Assembly (NCBI RefSeq): GCF_001921865.1
Contig: NZ_MSCT01000018.1
Span: 62,001 to 126,000 of the forward strand
From: Pseudomonas chlororaphis
GTDB lineage: Bacteria > Pseudomonadota > Gammaproteobacteria > Pseudomonadales > Pseudomonadaceae
Direction of reading: 5' to 3'
Length of the DNA stretch: 64,000 bases
Below, piece by piece: positions 25,105-33,902 of the stretch. Position 1 is the stretch's first letter. Each line of letters begins with the position of its first letter. Under the pieces are notes generated by a model. That model was not told the origin of the DNA, searched no databases, and was given only the letters and a program-made list of their open reading frames with translations. Made by a program: the position numbers and the translations under genes.

Positions 25105-25250
25105 GTAGCCGCTGCCGAGCTCTAGCGAGGCTGCGTACGACCGCGTAGCGGTCGCAACAGGGCCAACGTATTTATCCAGGACGAACGCAGTCGCAGGTTT
25201 TGCGCCTGCTGCGCAGGCGTACGCAGCCTCGCAAGCTCGGCAGCGGCTAC
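25105..25250. repeat. Large imperfect inverted repeat (cruciform) between benR and benA
   Basis: The left arm (25105-25139, gtagccgctgccgagct then gcgaggctgcgtacg) is repeated inverted at 25218-25250 (cgtacgcagcctcgc then agctcggcagcggctac), 32 of about 35 positions pairing. The 78-base middle has further hairpins (gaccgc-gta-gcggtc; cgcctg-ctg-cgcaggcg). It is in the benR downstream/benA upstream gap and may end benR transcription or be a mobile repeat. Confidence 0.85.
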
Positions 25251-25271
25251 AAAAAGCAGGGCGCCCTGGCC

Positions 25272-25302
25272 CCTGTAGGAGCCAGCTTGCTGGCGATGCG
25301 GG
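25272..25302. repeat. REP-like element downstream of benR
   Basis: cctgtaggagccagcttgctggcgatgcggg has the REP tail and a gccagc-ttgctggc dyad, a variant of the other REP units in the window. It sits 20 bases past the benR stop. Confidence 0.7.
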
Positions 25303-25320
25303 CAACGCGGTGGGGCAGGC

Positions 25321-26277
25321 TCAGTGCCGGCGCTTGAGGGTGTCGGACGGCAGTTCGCCGAACTGCTTGCGGTAGCTTTCCGAGAAGCGCCCCAGGTGCA
25401 GGAAGCCGAAGTCCATGGCCAGTTCGGTGACGTTGCGCACGTTGCAGCAGGGGTCGCTGAGGCAGGCGTTGACCCGCTCCAGTTTCTTCTGGCGGATGTA
25501 GGTCTTGGGCGTGGTGCGGGCGTTGCGCTCGAACAGGCCGTACAGCGAACGCACACTCATCTGCGCCTGCTGCGCCAGTTGCTCGCAACCGATGTCCTGC
25601 TTGAGGTTGCGCTCGATGTAGTCGGCGATCGCCTCGAAGGTCGCCGACGACGAATCCAGCCCCGCGCGGCGCACGTTGGTCTTCATCAGGCTGAGCATCT
25701 TGCTCACCACGATCTGCGCGTAATGCTCCTGCACCCGCGGCATGCGCTCGGCGGCCTCGGCTTCGCGACAGACCATGCTCAGGAGGTGGATGAAGCCTTC
25801 CAGCTCAGCGAGCCGGTAGCGGTTTTCCAGAAACCGCACGCCCTGCCCCGGGTACAGCCAGCGCTGCTCCTGGCACACCGACTCCAGCAGGCGGGTGGGC
25901 ATCTTGATGATGAATTTCTCGCAGTCGTCGGAATAGGTCAGGTCCACCGGATCGTCGGGGTTGATCAGCAGCAGCTCGCCGGGGGCGAAGTAATGCTCCT
26001 GGCCATGGCCGCGCCACAGGCAGTGGCCGCGCAGCAGCACTTGCAGGTGGTAGATGGTTTCCAGCGCCGGCGAGGTGACGCGCACGCTGCCGCCGTAGCT
26101 GATCGAACACAAATCGAGGCTGGCGAACTGCCGGTGATTGAGGCTGGCCTGGGGGCTGCCGGCCTTGGGCAGGCGGATGCAGTGGCTGCCCACATGCTGG
26201 TTGACGTAACCGGACACAGCGTAGGGATCGGCCTGGGCGAATACCCTGCTGCGCTCACTCAACAGAAGCGTTTCCAT
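25321..26277 (-). CDS. benR: BenR, AraC/XylS-family activator of benzoate degradation
   Basis: A 318-residue regulator. The N-terminal part (about 1-200) is the effector-binding domain of the XylS class. The C-terminal 100 residues carry two helix-turn-helices: IGCEQLAQQAQMSVRSLYGL and VTELAMDFGFLHLGRFSESY, ending FGELPSDTLKRRH. Position next to benA and the matching operator repeats support the name: with benzoate it would activate benABCD. It lies between catA and benA on the same strand. Confidence 0.93.
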   Translation of the reverse strand: METLLLSERSRVFAQADPYAVSGYVNQHVGSHCIRLPKAGSPQASLNHRQFASLDLCSISYGGSVRVTSPALETIYHLQVLLRGHCLWRGHGQEHYFAPGELLLINPDDPVDLTYSDDCEKFIIKMPTRLLESVCQEQRWLYPGQGVRFLENRYRLAELEGFIHLLSMVCREAEAAERMPRVQEHYAQIVVSKMLSLMKTNVRRAGLDSSSATFEAIADYIERNLKQDIGCEQLAQQAQMSVRSLYGLFERNARTTPKTYIRQKKLERVNACLSDPCCNVRNVTELAMDFGFLHLGRFSESYRKQFGELPSDTLKRRH

Positions 26278-26419
26278 AAGCGGGTCACTCTGGTTTTTTA
26301 TTATCGGACGGCGATCTTCGTCGCCGCTGGCCCATCACGCACAGCATCCTGCCTGACAACGGCAAAAACCACGAGACACCAGGGGTATCCCGTGGCCCGG
26401 ACTCCCGGTCCGCCGCCGC

Positions 26420-27349
26420 TCAGGCCTCCAACGCCCGTACCCGCTCGTGGCGCTGCTGCTCCTCGGGCTGGGCGGACGATTGCAGGGTGAAGTCGAACTC
26501 GATCTCGGCGAAGCGTCCGCTGACGCCGTACTGCGCCGCGCGCTGCTGATCCTCGCTGAAGGTGATCCTGGCGATCAGCTCGTCGCGGGTGGCGTAGGCG
26601 AAATCGTCGTGCAGGTACTGGTCGCCATCGAGGTTGATCTGGGTGGTCAGGTGGCGGTGGTCGTCCGCCGAGATGAAGAAGTGGATATGCGCCGGACGCT
26701 GGCCGTGGCGGCCCAGTTGGTCGAGCAACTGCTGGGTCGGACCGTCCGGCGGGCAGCCGTAGCCCGACGGCACGATGCTGCGGAAGCGATAGCGGCCCTC
26801 GGCATCGGTGACGATCCGCCGGCGCAGATTGAACGCCGACTGGGTGGTGTCGAAGTAGGAATAGGTGCCGCCGGTGTTGGCGTGCCAGACGTCGACAATG
26901 GCCCCGGCCAGCGGCTGGCCGGCGGTGTCGCGCACCTGGCCCTGCATGAACAGGGTCACGCCCGGGTCGACGCCGTCGTCGAGGCGCGCTTCGCCCTGGC
27001 TCAGCGGCGCGCCGGCTACGTACAGCGGGCCTTCGATGGTGCGCGGGGTGCCGCCGGTCTTGCCGGCCTGCTCGTCGGCGGCGTCCATCAGCAAGTCGAG
27101 GTAGTGCTCCAGGCCCAGGCCGGCCACCAGCAAACCGGCTTCCTGGCGCGCGCCGAGCACGTTGAGGTAGTTGACCGCCTTCCAGAATTCTTCCGGGGTC
27201 ACGTCGAGGTCTTCGATGATGTTCACCGAGTCACGCAGGATGCGGTAGATCAGCGCCTTGGCCCGCGGGTTGCCCTGGTCGTTGAACTGGCCGCTGGCTT
27301 CCTCGAGAAACTTCTGGGCGCTGGCAGTGTGGGAAATCCGGACGTTCAT
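26420..27349 (-). CDS. catA: Catechol 1,2-dioxygenase CatA
   Basis: A 309-residue intradiol dioxygenase that opens catechol to cis,cis-muconate. The Fe(III) ligands are visible: Tyr in GPLYVAGAP (about 164), Tyr in SGYGCPPDGPT (about 197), and two His in RPAHIHFFIS (about 221 and 223). The N-terminal dimerising helices and length match the family. It is third in catBCA, 51 bp after catC. The next gene on the strand is benR, 142 bp away. Confidence 0.96.
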   Translation of the reverse strand: MNVRISHTASAQKFLEEASGQFNDQGNPRAKALIYRILRDSVNIIEDLDVTPEEFWKAVNYLNVLGARQEAGLLVAGLGLEHYLDLLMDAADEQAGKTGGTPRTIEGPLYVAGAPLSQGEARLDDGVDPGVTLFMQGQVRDTAGQPLAGAIVDVWHANTGGTYSYFDTTQSAFNLRRRIVTDAEGRYRFRSIVPSGYGCPPDGPTQQLLDQLGRHGQRPAHIHFFISADDHRHLTTQINLDGDQYLHDDFAYATRDELIARITFSEDQQRAAQYGVSGRFAEIEFDFTLQSSAQPEEQQRHERVRALEA

Positions 27350-27400
27350 GGTTATTCCTCATCTTGTATTTATTAGAGTGTGGCTCGGGCTGGCACGGGC

Positions 27401-27691
27401 TCAGCGATCATCGGCATGAATCGACGAAGGATGCCTGCACAACGCGTTCACTTCGATGGCCATGTAGGGGTACAGCGGCAATTGCATCAGCACATCGTGC
27501 AGTTCCTGCACGCTGTCGACGTCGAACACGCTGTAGTTGGCATACAGCCCGGCGATGCGCCACAGGTGCCGCCACTTGCCCTGCTCTTGCAGGCGCTGGG
27601 CCAGGGCCTTTTCGTCGGCCTTGAGCTGGGCGGCGCGCTCGGGGTTCATGTCGACCGGCAGGTTCACGGTCATCTTGACGTGGAACAGCAT
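27401..27691 (-). CDS. catC: Muconolactone delta-isomerase CatC
   Basis: A 96-residue protein beginning MLFHVKMTVNLPVDMNPERA, typical of CatC, which isomerises muconolactone to 3-oxoadipate enol-lactone as a decamer. The YSVFDVDSVQELHDVL segment is also conserved in the family. It is second in catBCA with an aggag-type site before the ATG; 32 bp after catB. Confidence 0.96.
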   Translation of the reverse strand: MLFHVKMTVNLPVDMNPERAAQLKADEKALAQRLQEQGKWRHLWRIAGLYANYSVFDVDSVQELHDVLMQLPLYPYMAIEVNALCRHPSSIHADDR

Positions 27692-27723
27692 GGTGTTCTC
27701 CTTAAGGCGTGATCAACGGCGGT

Positions 27724-28851
27724 TCAGGCTTTATCGCGGCGGAAGAACGCCAGGCGCTCTTCGTCCAGGCTCAGGCCGAGGCCCGGCGCCCGCGAGACGT
27801 GCAGCTGGAAATCGCGGTACTGCGGCGGCTCGGCGAGGATGTCCTCGGTCAGCAGCAGCGGGCCGAACAGCTCGGTGTCCCAGCTCAGGGTGTTAAGGGT
27901 CAGGAAGGCGTGGGCCGAGGCCAGGGTGCCGATGCCGCCTTCGAGCATGGTGCCGCCGTACAGGCCAATGCCCGCCGCCTCGGCGATCGCCGCCGTGCGC
28001 AGCACCGCCCGCGGGCCGCCGTTCTTGGCGATCTTCAGGGCGAACACCGAAGCCGCGCCTTCGCGGGCCAGGTTGAAGGCGTCTTCCACGCATTCGATGG
28101 ATTCGTCGGCCATGATCGGCGCCGGGCTGATGGCGTTCAGGCGCACCATGCCGGCGCGGTTGTTGCGCGAGATCGGCTGTTCGATCAGGTCGATGCCATT
28201 GCTGCCGAGAACCCGGCAGGCACGCACCGCCACCGCTTCGTCCCAGGCCTGGTTGACGTCGACCCGCACGCTGGCGCGGTCGCCCAAAGCCTTCTTGATC
28301 GCGATCACGTGGGCCAGGTCGCGGTCCACTTCGCCGGCGCCGATCTTCAGCTTGAAGATGCGGTGGCGGCGCAGGTCGAGCATCTTCTCGGCTTCGGCGA
28401 TGTCCTTGGCGGTGTCGCCGCTGGCCAGGGTCCAGGCCACCGGCAGCGCGTCGCGCACCCGCCCGCCGAGCAGCTCGCTGACCGGCAGCCCCAGGCGCTT
28501 GCCCTGGGCGTCGAGCAAGGCGCTTTCGATACCCGATTTGGCGAAGGTGTTGCCGCGGATGCTGCGCTCCAGGCGCTGCATCGCGGCATTGATATTGGCG
28601 CCGTCCTGGCCGAGCAGCAGCGGCGTGAAGAAACGGTCGATATTGGTCTTGATGCTGTCCGGGCTTTCGTTGCCATAGGCCAGGCCGCCAATGGTGGTGG
28701 CCTCGCCCAGGCCTTCGATGCCGTCGGCACAGCGCAGGCGGATCAGCACCAGGGTCTGGTTCTGCATGGTGTGCATCGCCAGCTTGTGCGGGCGGATGGT
28801 CGGCAGATCGACGATGACCGTTTCGATCGATTCAATGGCACTTGAAAGCAT
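27724..28851 (-). CDS. catB: Muconate cycloisomerase CatB
   Basis: A 375-residue enolase-superfamily enzyme converting cis,cis-muconate to muconolactone. FKLKIGAG holds the K-x-K catalytic pair (about 167-169). Asp (VDVNQAWD), Glu (DLIEQP) and Asp (MADES) are the Mn(II) ligands, and KIAKNGG carries the second Lys. MLSSAIESIETVIVDLPTIR is the family's usual N-terminus, so the start at 28851 is preferred over ATG codons upstream. First gene of catBCA, divergent from catR. Confidence 0.95.
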   Translation of the reverse strand: MLSSAIESIETVIVDLPTIRPHKLAMHTMQNQTLVLIRLRCADGIEGLGEATTIGGLAYGNESPDSIKTNIDRFFTPLLLGQDGANINAAMQRLERSIRGNTFAKSGIESALLDAQGKRLGLPVSELLGGRVRDALPVAWTLASGDTAKDIAEAEKMLDLRRHRIFKLKIGAGEVDRDLAHVIAIKKALGDRASVRVDVNQAWDEAVAVRACRVLGSNGIDLIEQPISRNNRAGMVRLNAISPAPIMADESIECVEDAFNLAREGAASVFALKIAKNGGPRAVLRTAAIAEAAGIGLYGGTMLEGGIGTLASAHAFLTLNTLSWDTELFGPLLLTEDILAEPPQYRDFQLHVSRAPGLGLSLDEERLAFFRRDKA

Positions 28852-28937
28852 TTCCATACCCATCAGGTTCTTGACGTTATGGGGCCGATTCTCGTACGGC
28901 TTTTTCCGGGGTTCCAATATAGAATTGGTCTGGTTCA

Positions 28938-28952
28938 ATACCTTAAAGGTAT
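28938..28952. promoter_or_regulatory. CatR recognition site between catR and catB
   Basis: ataccttaaaggtat is a perfect 15-bp dyad with the T-N11-A form of LysR sites, in the 125-bp catB-catR gap. CatR is known to bind such a site in the shared promoter, repressing catR and, with muconate, activating catBC(A). The site is nearer to catR, as in P. putida. Confidence 0.8.
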
Positions 28953-28976
28953 TCATCCATCATCCATGGAGGCCTT

Positions 28977-29870
28977 ATGGAGCTGCGTCATCTGCGTTAC
29001 TTCCAAGTGCTGGGCCAAACCCTGAATTTCACCAAGGCCGCCGAACGCCTGCACATCGCCCAGCCGCCGTTGAGCCGGCAGATCCAGCAACTGGAGGACG
29101 AACTCGGGGTGTTACTGCTGGAGCGCGGCCGGCCCTTGCGCCTGACCGAGGCCGGGCGGTTTTTCTACGAGCACTCCAGCGTGCTGCTGGAGCAGTTGGC
29201 CAAGGTGTGCGACAACACCCGGCGCATCGGCCACGGTGAAAAGACCTGGCTGGGCATCGGCTTCGCCCCCTCGACCTTGTACGGCCTGCTGCCGGAACTG
29301 ATCCGCCGCCTGCGCAGCCACGAAACCCTGGCCCTGGAGCTGGGGCTGTCGGAAATGACCACCCTGCAACAGGTGGAAGCGCTCAAGGCCGGGCGCATCG
29401 ACATCGGCTTCGGGCGTATTCGCATCGACGACCCGGCCATCGTGCAGAAAGTGCAGACCGAAGACCGGCTGGTGGCCGCCCTGCCCGCCGGCCATCCGCT
29501 GCTCGGCCAGCCGGTGAGCCTGGCGCAACTGGCCGACGAACCCTTCGTGCTCTACCCCGGCAACCCGCGCCCGAGCTACGCCGACCATGTGATCGCGCTG
29601 TTCAATACCCATGGCCTGAACATCCGCATCGTGCAGTGGACCAACGAATTGCAGACCGCCATCGGCCTGGTGGGCGCCGGCATCGGCATCACCCTGGTGC
29701 CGGCCTCGGTGCAATTGCTGCACCGCGACGACATCGGCTTCAGCCCGCTACTGGAAGCCAACGCCACCTCGCCGATCATCGTCAGTCGTCGGGTCGGCGA
29801 CGTGTCCGCCGGGCTCAGCCACTGCCTGCGGATGATCGACCAGTTGCGCGCCGAACGCCCGGACGCCTGA
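28977..29870 (+). CDS. catR: CatR, LysR-family activator of catBCA
   Basis: A 297-residue LysR regulator starting MELRHLRYFQVLGQTLNFTK with HTH AAERLHIAQPPLSRQIQQLE, nearly the consensus of the CatR/BenM/CatM subgroup. GIGFAPSTLYGLLPELIRRL opens the muconate-binding domain. It is divergent from catB over a shared operator, which fits CatR acting on catBCA. A strong hairpin follows at 29889. Confidence 0.94.
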   Translation: MELRHLRYFQVLGQTLNFTKAAERLHIAQPPLSRQIQQLEDELGVLLLERGRPLRLTEAGRFFYEHSSVLLEQLAKVCDNTRRIGHGEKTWLGIGFAPSTLYGLLPELIRRLRSHETLALELGLSEMTTLQQVEALKAGRIDIGFGRIRIDDPAIVQKVQTEDRLVAALPAGHPLLGQPVSLAQLADEPFVLYPGNPRPSYADHVIALFNTHGLNIRIVQWTNELQTAIGLVGAGIGITLVPASVQLLHRDDIGFSPLLEANATSPIIVSRRVGDVSAGLSHCLRMIDQLRAERPDA

Positions 29871-29888
29871 CCCCCGCCGAACCTTCGC

Positions 29889-29913
29889 GGCGCTACCGGC
29901 GCAAGGTAGCGCC
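29889..29913 (+). terminator. Hairpin after catR (terminator-like)
   Basis: ggcgctacc (29889-29897) pairs perfectly with ggtagcgcc (29905-29913) around a 7-base loop. No T run follows, so it may be Rho-assisted or an mRNA-stabilising stem. Confidence 0.5.
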
Positions 29914-30058
29914 CGCCTCCCCGACGCCTCCCGCCCTGCCCAGGCCGGCCTGCAGAAAAGGGATACAGGTCTGCAAGCAACGGATAGTGCCCGCCCTTCC
30001 CCCGCCCCTAGCCTGCGCGGCAGTGAACTGCTTTCCATAACAATAAGAGTAAAAAGCA

Positions 30059-31321
30059 ATGAAACCTGCGAAGACCCTCGCCGTGCTGGCCAGCAGCGCG
30101 GTGTGCCTGAGTGCGCCCCTTCCCCTGCGTGCCGACGAAAGCGCCTTCATCAAGGACGCCACCGCCACCCTCCAGGCCCGCAACTACTTCTTCAGCCGCG
30201 ACTACTCGGACATCCGCGGCACCGAGCAATCCATGGCCCAGGAATGGGCCCAGGGCTTCATCCTCAACTTCAAGTCCGGCTATACCCCCGGCACCGTCGG
30301 CGTGGGGCTCGACGCCATCGGCACCCTGGGGCTCAAGCTCGACAGCGGCAAGGGCCGGGTCAACACCGGCCTGCTGCCGGTGCAAAGCGATGGCGAAGCC
30401 GCCGACGACTACAGCCGCCTCGGCCTGGCACTGAAACTGCGGCTGGCGAAAAGCGAACTGCGGATCGGCGAGCTGCAACCCAACCTGCCGGTGCTGAGCT
30501 TCAGCGACATCCGCCTGCTGCCGCCGTCCTACCAGGGCGCGAGCCTCGTCTCCAACGACATCGACGGCCTGACCCTGCAAGGTGGCCACCTGCGTTCCAC
30601 CAGCCTGCGCAACGAGGCTGGCGACGACAAGTTGCAAGCCATGCTCGGCCACGTGCCGAAACGCGCGGTCAGCAGCGACGCCTTCAACTACACCGGCGCC
30701 GACTACGCCTTCAACGCCAAGCGCACCACCGTCAGCGCCTGGTACGGCCAGCTCGAAGACATCTACCACCAGCGCTTCCTCGGCCTCAAACACAGCCAGC
30801 CGGTGGGCAGCTGGATCCTCGGCGCCAACCTCGGCTACTACAACAGCGAGGAAGACGGCAAAAAGCTGCTCGGCGCCATCGACAACCAGGCGTTCTTTTC
30901 GCTGCTGTCGGCCAAGCGCGGCGGCCACACCTTCTACCTCGGCTACCAGGGCATGTTCGGCGACAGCGCCTTCCCCCGGGTCTTCGCCAACATCACCCCA
31001 CTGGGCAACGAAGTGCCCACCTACGAATTCGCCTACACCGACGAACGCTCCTGGCAACTGCGCTACGACTACGACTTCGCCGCCCGCGGCCTGCCCGGCC
31101 TCGTCACCACCGTGCGCTACATCCGCGGCGACAACGTCGACACCGGCAACGGCTACGAAGGCAAGGACTGGGAGCGCGACCTGGATATCGGCTATGTGAT
31201 CCAGTCCGGGCCGCTGGGCGGGTTGGGGATCAAGGTGAGGAACGTGGTGGCGAGGTCGAATTATCGGACCGATATCAATGAGAATCGGTTGTTGCTGAGT
31301 TATAGCTGGAAGTTGTTTTAA
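30059..31321 (+). CDS. OprD-family outer-membrane porin, probably for benzoate (BenF/CatF-like)
   Basis: A 420-residue porin. The signal peptide (MKPAKTLAVLASSAVCLSAP) is followed by SAFIKDATATLQARNYFFSR, the family's opening strand, and many alternating beta strands ending LLLSYSWKLF with terminal Phe. Length and ends match the OpdK/OccK and OccD porins that admit aromatic and basic acids. It stands next to catR at the edge of the ben-cat block, so passage of benzoate or a related acid is likely, but the ligand is inferred only from position. Confidence 0.88.
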   Translation: MKPAKTLAVLASSAVCLSAPLPLRADESAFIKDATATLQARNYFFSRDYSDIRGTEQSMAQEWAQGFILNFKSGYTPGTVGVGLDAIGTLGLKLDSGKGRVNTGLLPVQSDGEAADDYSRLGLALKLRLAKSELRIGELQPNLPVLSFSDIRLLPPSYQGASLVSNDIDGLTLQGGHLRSTSLRNEAGDDKLQAMLGHVPKRAVSSDAFNYTGADYAFNAKRTTVSAWYGQLEDIYHQRFLGLKHSQPVGSWILGANLGYYNSEEDGKKLLGAIDNQAFFSLLSAKRGGHTFYLGYQGMFGDSAFPRVFANITPLGNEVPTYEFAYTDERSWQLRYDYDFAARGLPGLVTTVRYIRGDNVDTGNGYEGKDWERDLDIGYVIQSGPLGGLGIKVRNVVARSNYRTDINENRLLLSYSWKLF

Positions 31322-31374
31322 ACAGCGGGAGGTCTTGCTGCACCCTGGCCGAGCGATCAGGGCAATGCCCGTAC

Positions 31375-32262
31375 TCAGGCGGGATCGCGCTGCTGGAAAA
31401 ACAACCGGGCGGTTTCGATGAACGTCTGGTTGGCCAGCGAGAGATATTCGTTGCTCCGCCAGCACAGGTTGAAGCACATGAACTGAGGCGGGTCGAACGA
31501 CACCCCGATGAGGCCTGGTTCCTTTTCTTGCACTGAACGCAGCAGCGTGGAAATACCCATGGTGCTGCGTGTTGCCGCGACCACCAGCGATACAAAATTG
31601 CTTTCCAGCGCGATCCGGTATTGCACCTTCGCGGCCGCACAAAAAACGTCGAGCAAATGGCGCTGCAAGAAGGTGCTGTCGAACACCAACATCTCCCGGT
31701 CTTGAAGCTCGGCGGCGGACAACGATGACGCGCTCGACAACGGGTGCTGCCGGCTCATGCACAACACCATTTCATCGTTGCCCAGGGCGATAGACTCCCA
31801 GGCAGGCTCCACACGTCGCGACTCCAGTAGCGCCACGTCGATATCGCGCTTGGCCAGGCGCTCGCCGATCTCCTGCGCGCTACCCTCGACGACATGCATG
31901 GCGATCCCCGGATACTGCTCGCGAAACTGCATGAGCAGTTCGGGAATGTGTCGAATGCCGTACATCGGCGGTACACCGACCCTGATTTCCCCCGATTGCC
32001 GCTGGCTCAGGTCGTTCAGCTCCCGACGGGCACCGTCGAGCCCCAGCAAACAGCTTTCAACCCGGGCCAGGAACAGTTTGCCTTCCGCGGTCAGGCTGAC
32101 CTGGCGCGTCGCCCGATTGAACAGCACAACGCCCAACTCATCCTCCAGGCGGCTCACCGCCATGCTGAGCGCCGGTTGTGCCACATGCAGATTCTGGGCA
32201 GCCTTGGTGAAACTGCTTTCCCGGGCAACCTCTACGCAATACCTCAAGGCCTTGAGATTCAT
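31375..32262 (-). CDS. LysR-family transcriptional regulator
   Basis: A 295-residue LysR protein starting MNLKALRYCVEVARESSFTK with HTH AAQNLHVAQPALSMAVSRLE. The effector domain begins IRVGVPPMYGIRHIPELLMQF. An ATG four codons upstream is also possible. It is divergent from an AbrB-family permease across 131 bp of AT-rich DNA and probably controls that gene. The effector is unknown. Confidence 0.9.
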   Translation of the reverse strand: MNLKALRYCVEVARESSFTKAAQNLHVAQPALSMAVSRLEDELGVVLFNRATRQVSLTAEGKLFLARVESCLLGLDGARRELNDLSQRQSGEIRVGVPPMYGIRHIPELLMQFREQYPGIAMHVVEGSAQEIGERLAKRDIDVALLESRRVEPAWESIALGNDEMVLCMSRQHPLSSASSLSAAELQDREMLVFDSTFLQRHLLDVFCAAAKVQYRIALESNFVSLVVAATRSTMGISTLLRSVQEKEPGLIGVSFDPPQFMCFNLCWRSNEYLSLANQTFIETARLFFQQRDPA

Positions 32263-32393
32263 CGGCACTCGCATAACAAACAGTGATTGATCGAATCACA
32301 AATGGATATTTTTTGTGATACATCAAACTCTATAACCTTTCGCCATCATTCTCCACGCCGGGTATTTCGCCTGGCTCAGCCTCCCGGTGAATC

Positions 32394-33446
32394 ATGGTGC
32401 GACGACTCTTCCACTCCTGGCTTGCAACCCTTTGTCTTGGCGCCGTCGGGGGCTGGCTCGCCAGCAAGGTGGGCTGGCCGTTGCCCTGGGTCATCGGCTC
32501 GCTGCTGTCGGTGCTTGCCAGCCGTTGTGGCGGATATCTGGTCCCGGAGGTGCCGCGCGGCCGTCAGTTGGGCCAACTGATCGTCGCCGTAACGATTGGA
32601 TGCCACTTCACCTGGCCGGTGCTGCAACAGGTGTTCATGAACCTTGGGGTGATTGTCACGGCCATCTTGTTGACGCTGCTGCTAGCGGTTCTGTCGGTAC
32701 TGGTCCTGTACCGCTGGGGCGTCGCGTTCGCCACGGCGTTCTTCGCCTTGATGCCCGCCAACTCGACGGAGATGGTGCACCTGGGGCGCCAACGCCAGGG
32801 CGATGCGAGCTTCATTGCTGCCGCGCACAGCATCCGGCTGCTGCTGATTCTGCTGGCGGTACCCGCCGCCGCTACGTTCAGCGGATCGCACGCCATTATG
32901 GCCGCCAAAGCGCCGGTCCTCTGGCCCTGGCTGGCAACGATTCTCCTGGCGGGGTGGCTGGTCGCCCTGGTATTCAAGCGATTTGACCTGCCCAATCCCT
33001 GGACGTTTGGGCCGTTCCTGGTCTGCGCGATCGTCGTGGGCGGCAACGATCTGTCCGTCAGCATGCCCGACTGGATGAGCGGCTTTGGGCAACTGCTCAT
33101 AGGCTGTGCCCTGGGCAGCACCTTCGACCGCAGTTTCTTTCGCCGGGCCCCGGCTTTCCTGTCGAAGGTGTTGCTGCTGCTGATCGGGTCGGTCATCGCC
33201 ACAGCGGCAGCTGCCTGGCTGCTGGGAAGGCTGCTGGGCATCCCTTCTCTATCCCTGGCCTTGGGCATGATGCCCGGCAGTGCCCCGGAAATGAGCCTCA
33301 CCGCCGAGGCCCTGGGGCTCTCGGTGACCCTGGTCACGGCCATGCAGATCATTCGGATGGTACTGATCCAATCGGCGTGCTTGCCTCTGTACGGATGGCT
33401 GGAACGAACCGTCGAGGCGAAACCGAATCTGGAAGTGGAACCCTAG
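32394..33446 (+). CDS. AbrB-family (Gneg_AbrB_dup) membrane transporter
   Basis: A 350-residue polytopic protein of about 10 helices arranged as two similar halves. Each half has LPWVIGSLL or NPWTFGPFLV followed by a GRQLGQLIVAVTIG or GFGQLLIGCALGSTF block, the duplicated AbrB-permease repeat, and PANSTEMVHLGRQRQGD / PGSAPEMSLTAEALG pairs. Some members are misnamed ammonia monooxygenase. The substrate is unknown. Divergent from the LysR gene at 31375. Confidence 0.88.
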   Translation: MVRRLFHSWLATLCLGAVGGWLASKVGWPLPWVIGSLLSVLASRCGGYLVPEVPRGRQLGQLIVAVTIGCHFTWPVLQQVFMNLGVIVTAILLTLLLAVLSVLVLYRWGVAFATAFFALMPANSTEMVHLGRQRQGDASFIAAAHSIRLLLILLAVPAAATFSGSHAIMAAKAPVLWPWLATILLAGWLVALVFKRFDLPNPWTFGPFLVCAIVVGGNDLSVSMPDWMSGFGQLLIGCALGSTFDRSFFRRAPAFLSKVLLLLIGSVIATAAAAWLLGRLLGIPSLSLALGMMPGSAPEMSLTAEALGLSVTLVTAMQIIRMVLIQSACLPLYGWLERTVEAKPNLEVEP

Positions 33447-33530
33447 ACCCGACATCGGCATGATCGTCGCGACCGACAGGCCAGTACTCGCCAACCTCCT
33501 GGAAACACATCAAGCACAAGGACGAACCCG

Positions 33531-33902
33531 ATGATCGACTTCAACAACAAAGGCTTCTTCAAGCTCAAGCAAAACGACGAATACGCCGAGCGGGTCAGCG
33601 CGCTGCTGCTGGAGGGCGAGCAGGTGATCGACGCCTATAAGGCCATGCGCGACGGCGTGGTGTTTACCAACAAGCGCATCATCGCGGTGAACGTGCAGGG
33701 CATCACCGGCAGCAAGAAGGACTTCACGTCCCTGCCCTACAAAAACATCGTCGCTTACTCGGTGGAAACCTCCGGCACCTTCGACCTGGACTCCGAACTG
33801 GAGATCTACTTCTCGTCGCTGGGCAAGGTGAAGTTCGAGTTCACCGGCAAGACCTCGATGGTGGAAATCTCCAAGTACATCTCCAGGCACCTGCTGGGCT
33901 AA
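33531..33902 (+). CDS. Bacterial PH-domain protein
   Basis: A 123-residue soluble protein matching the small bacterial PH (PF08000-type) fold: EGEQVIDAYKAMRDGVVFTN, KRIIAVNVQG, SLPYKNIVAYSVET, ELEIYFSS and a C-terminal helix. Family members form rings of unknown role. Its stop overlaps the end of the convergent LysR gene by four bases. Confidence 0.88.
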   Translation: MIDFNNKGFFKLKQNDEYAERVSALLLEGEQVIDAYKAMRDGVVFTNKRIIAVNVQGITGSKKDFTSLPYKNIVAYSVETSGTFDLDSELEIYFSSLGKVKFEFTGKTSMVEISKYISRHLLG

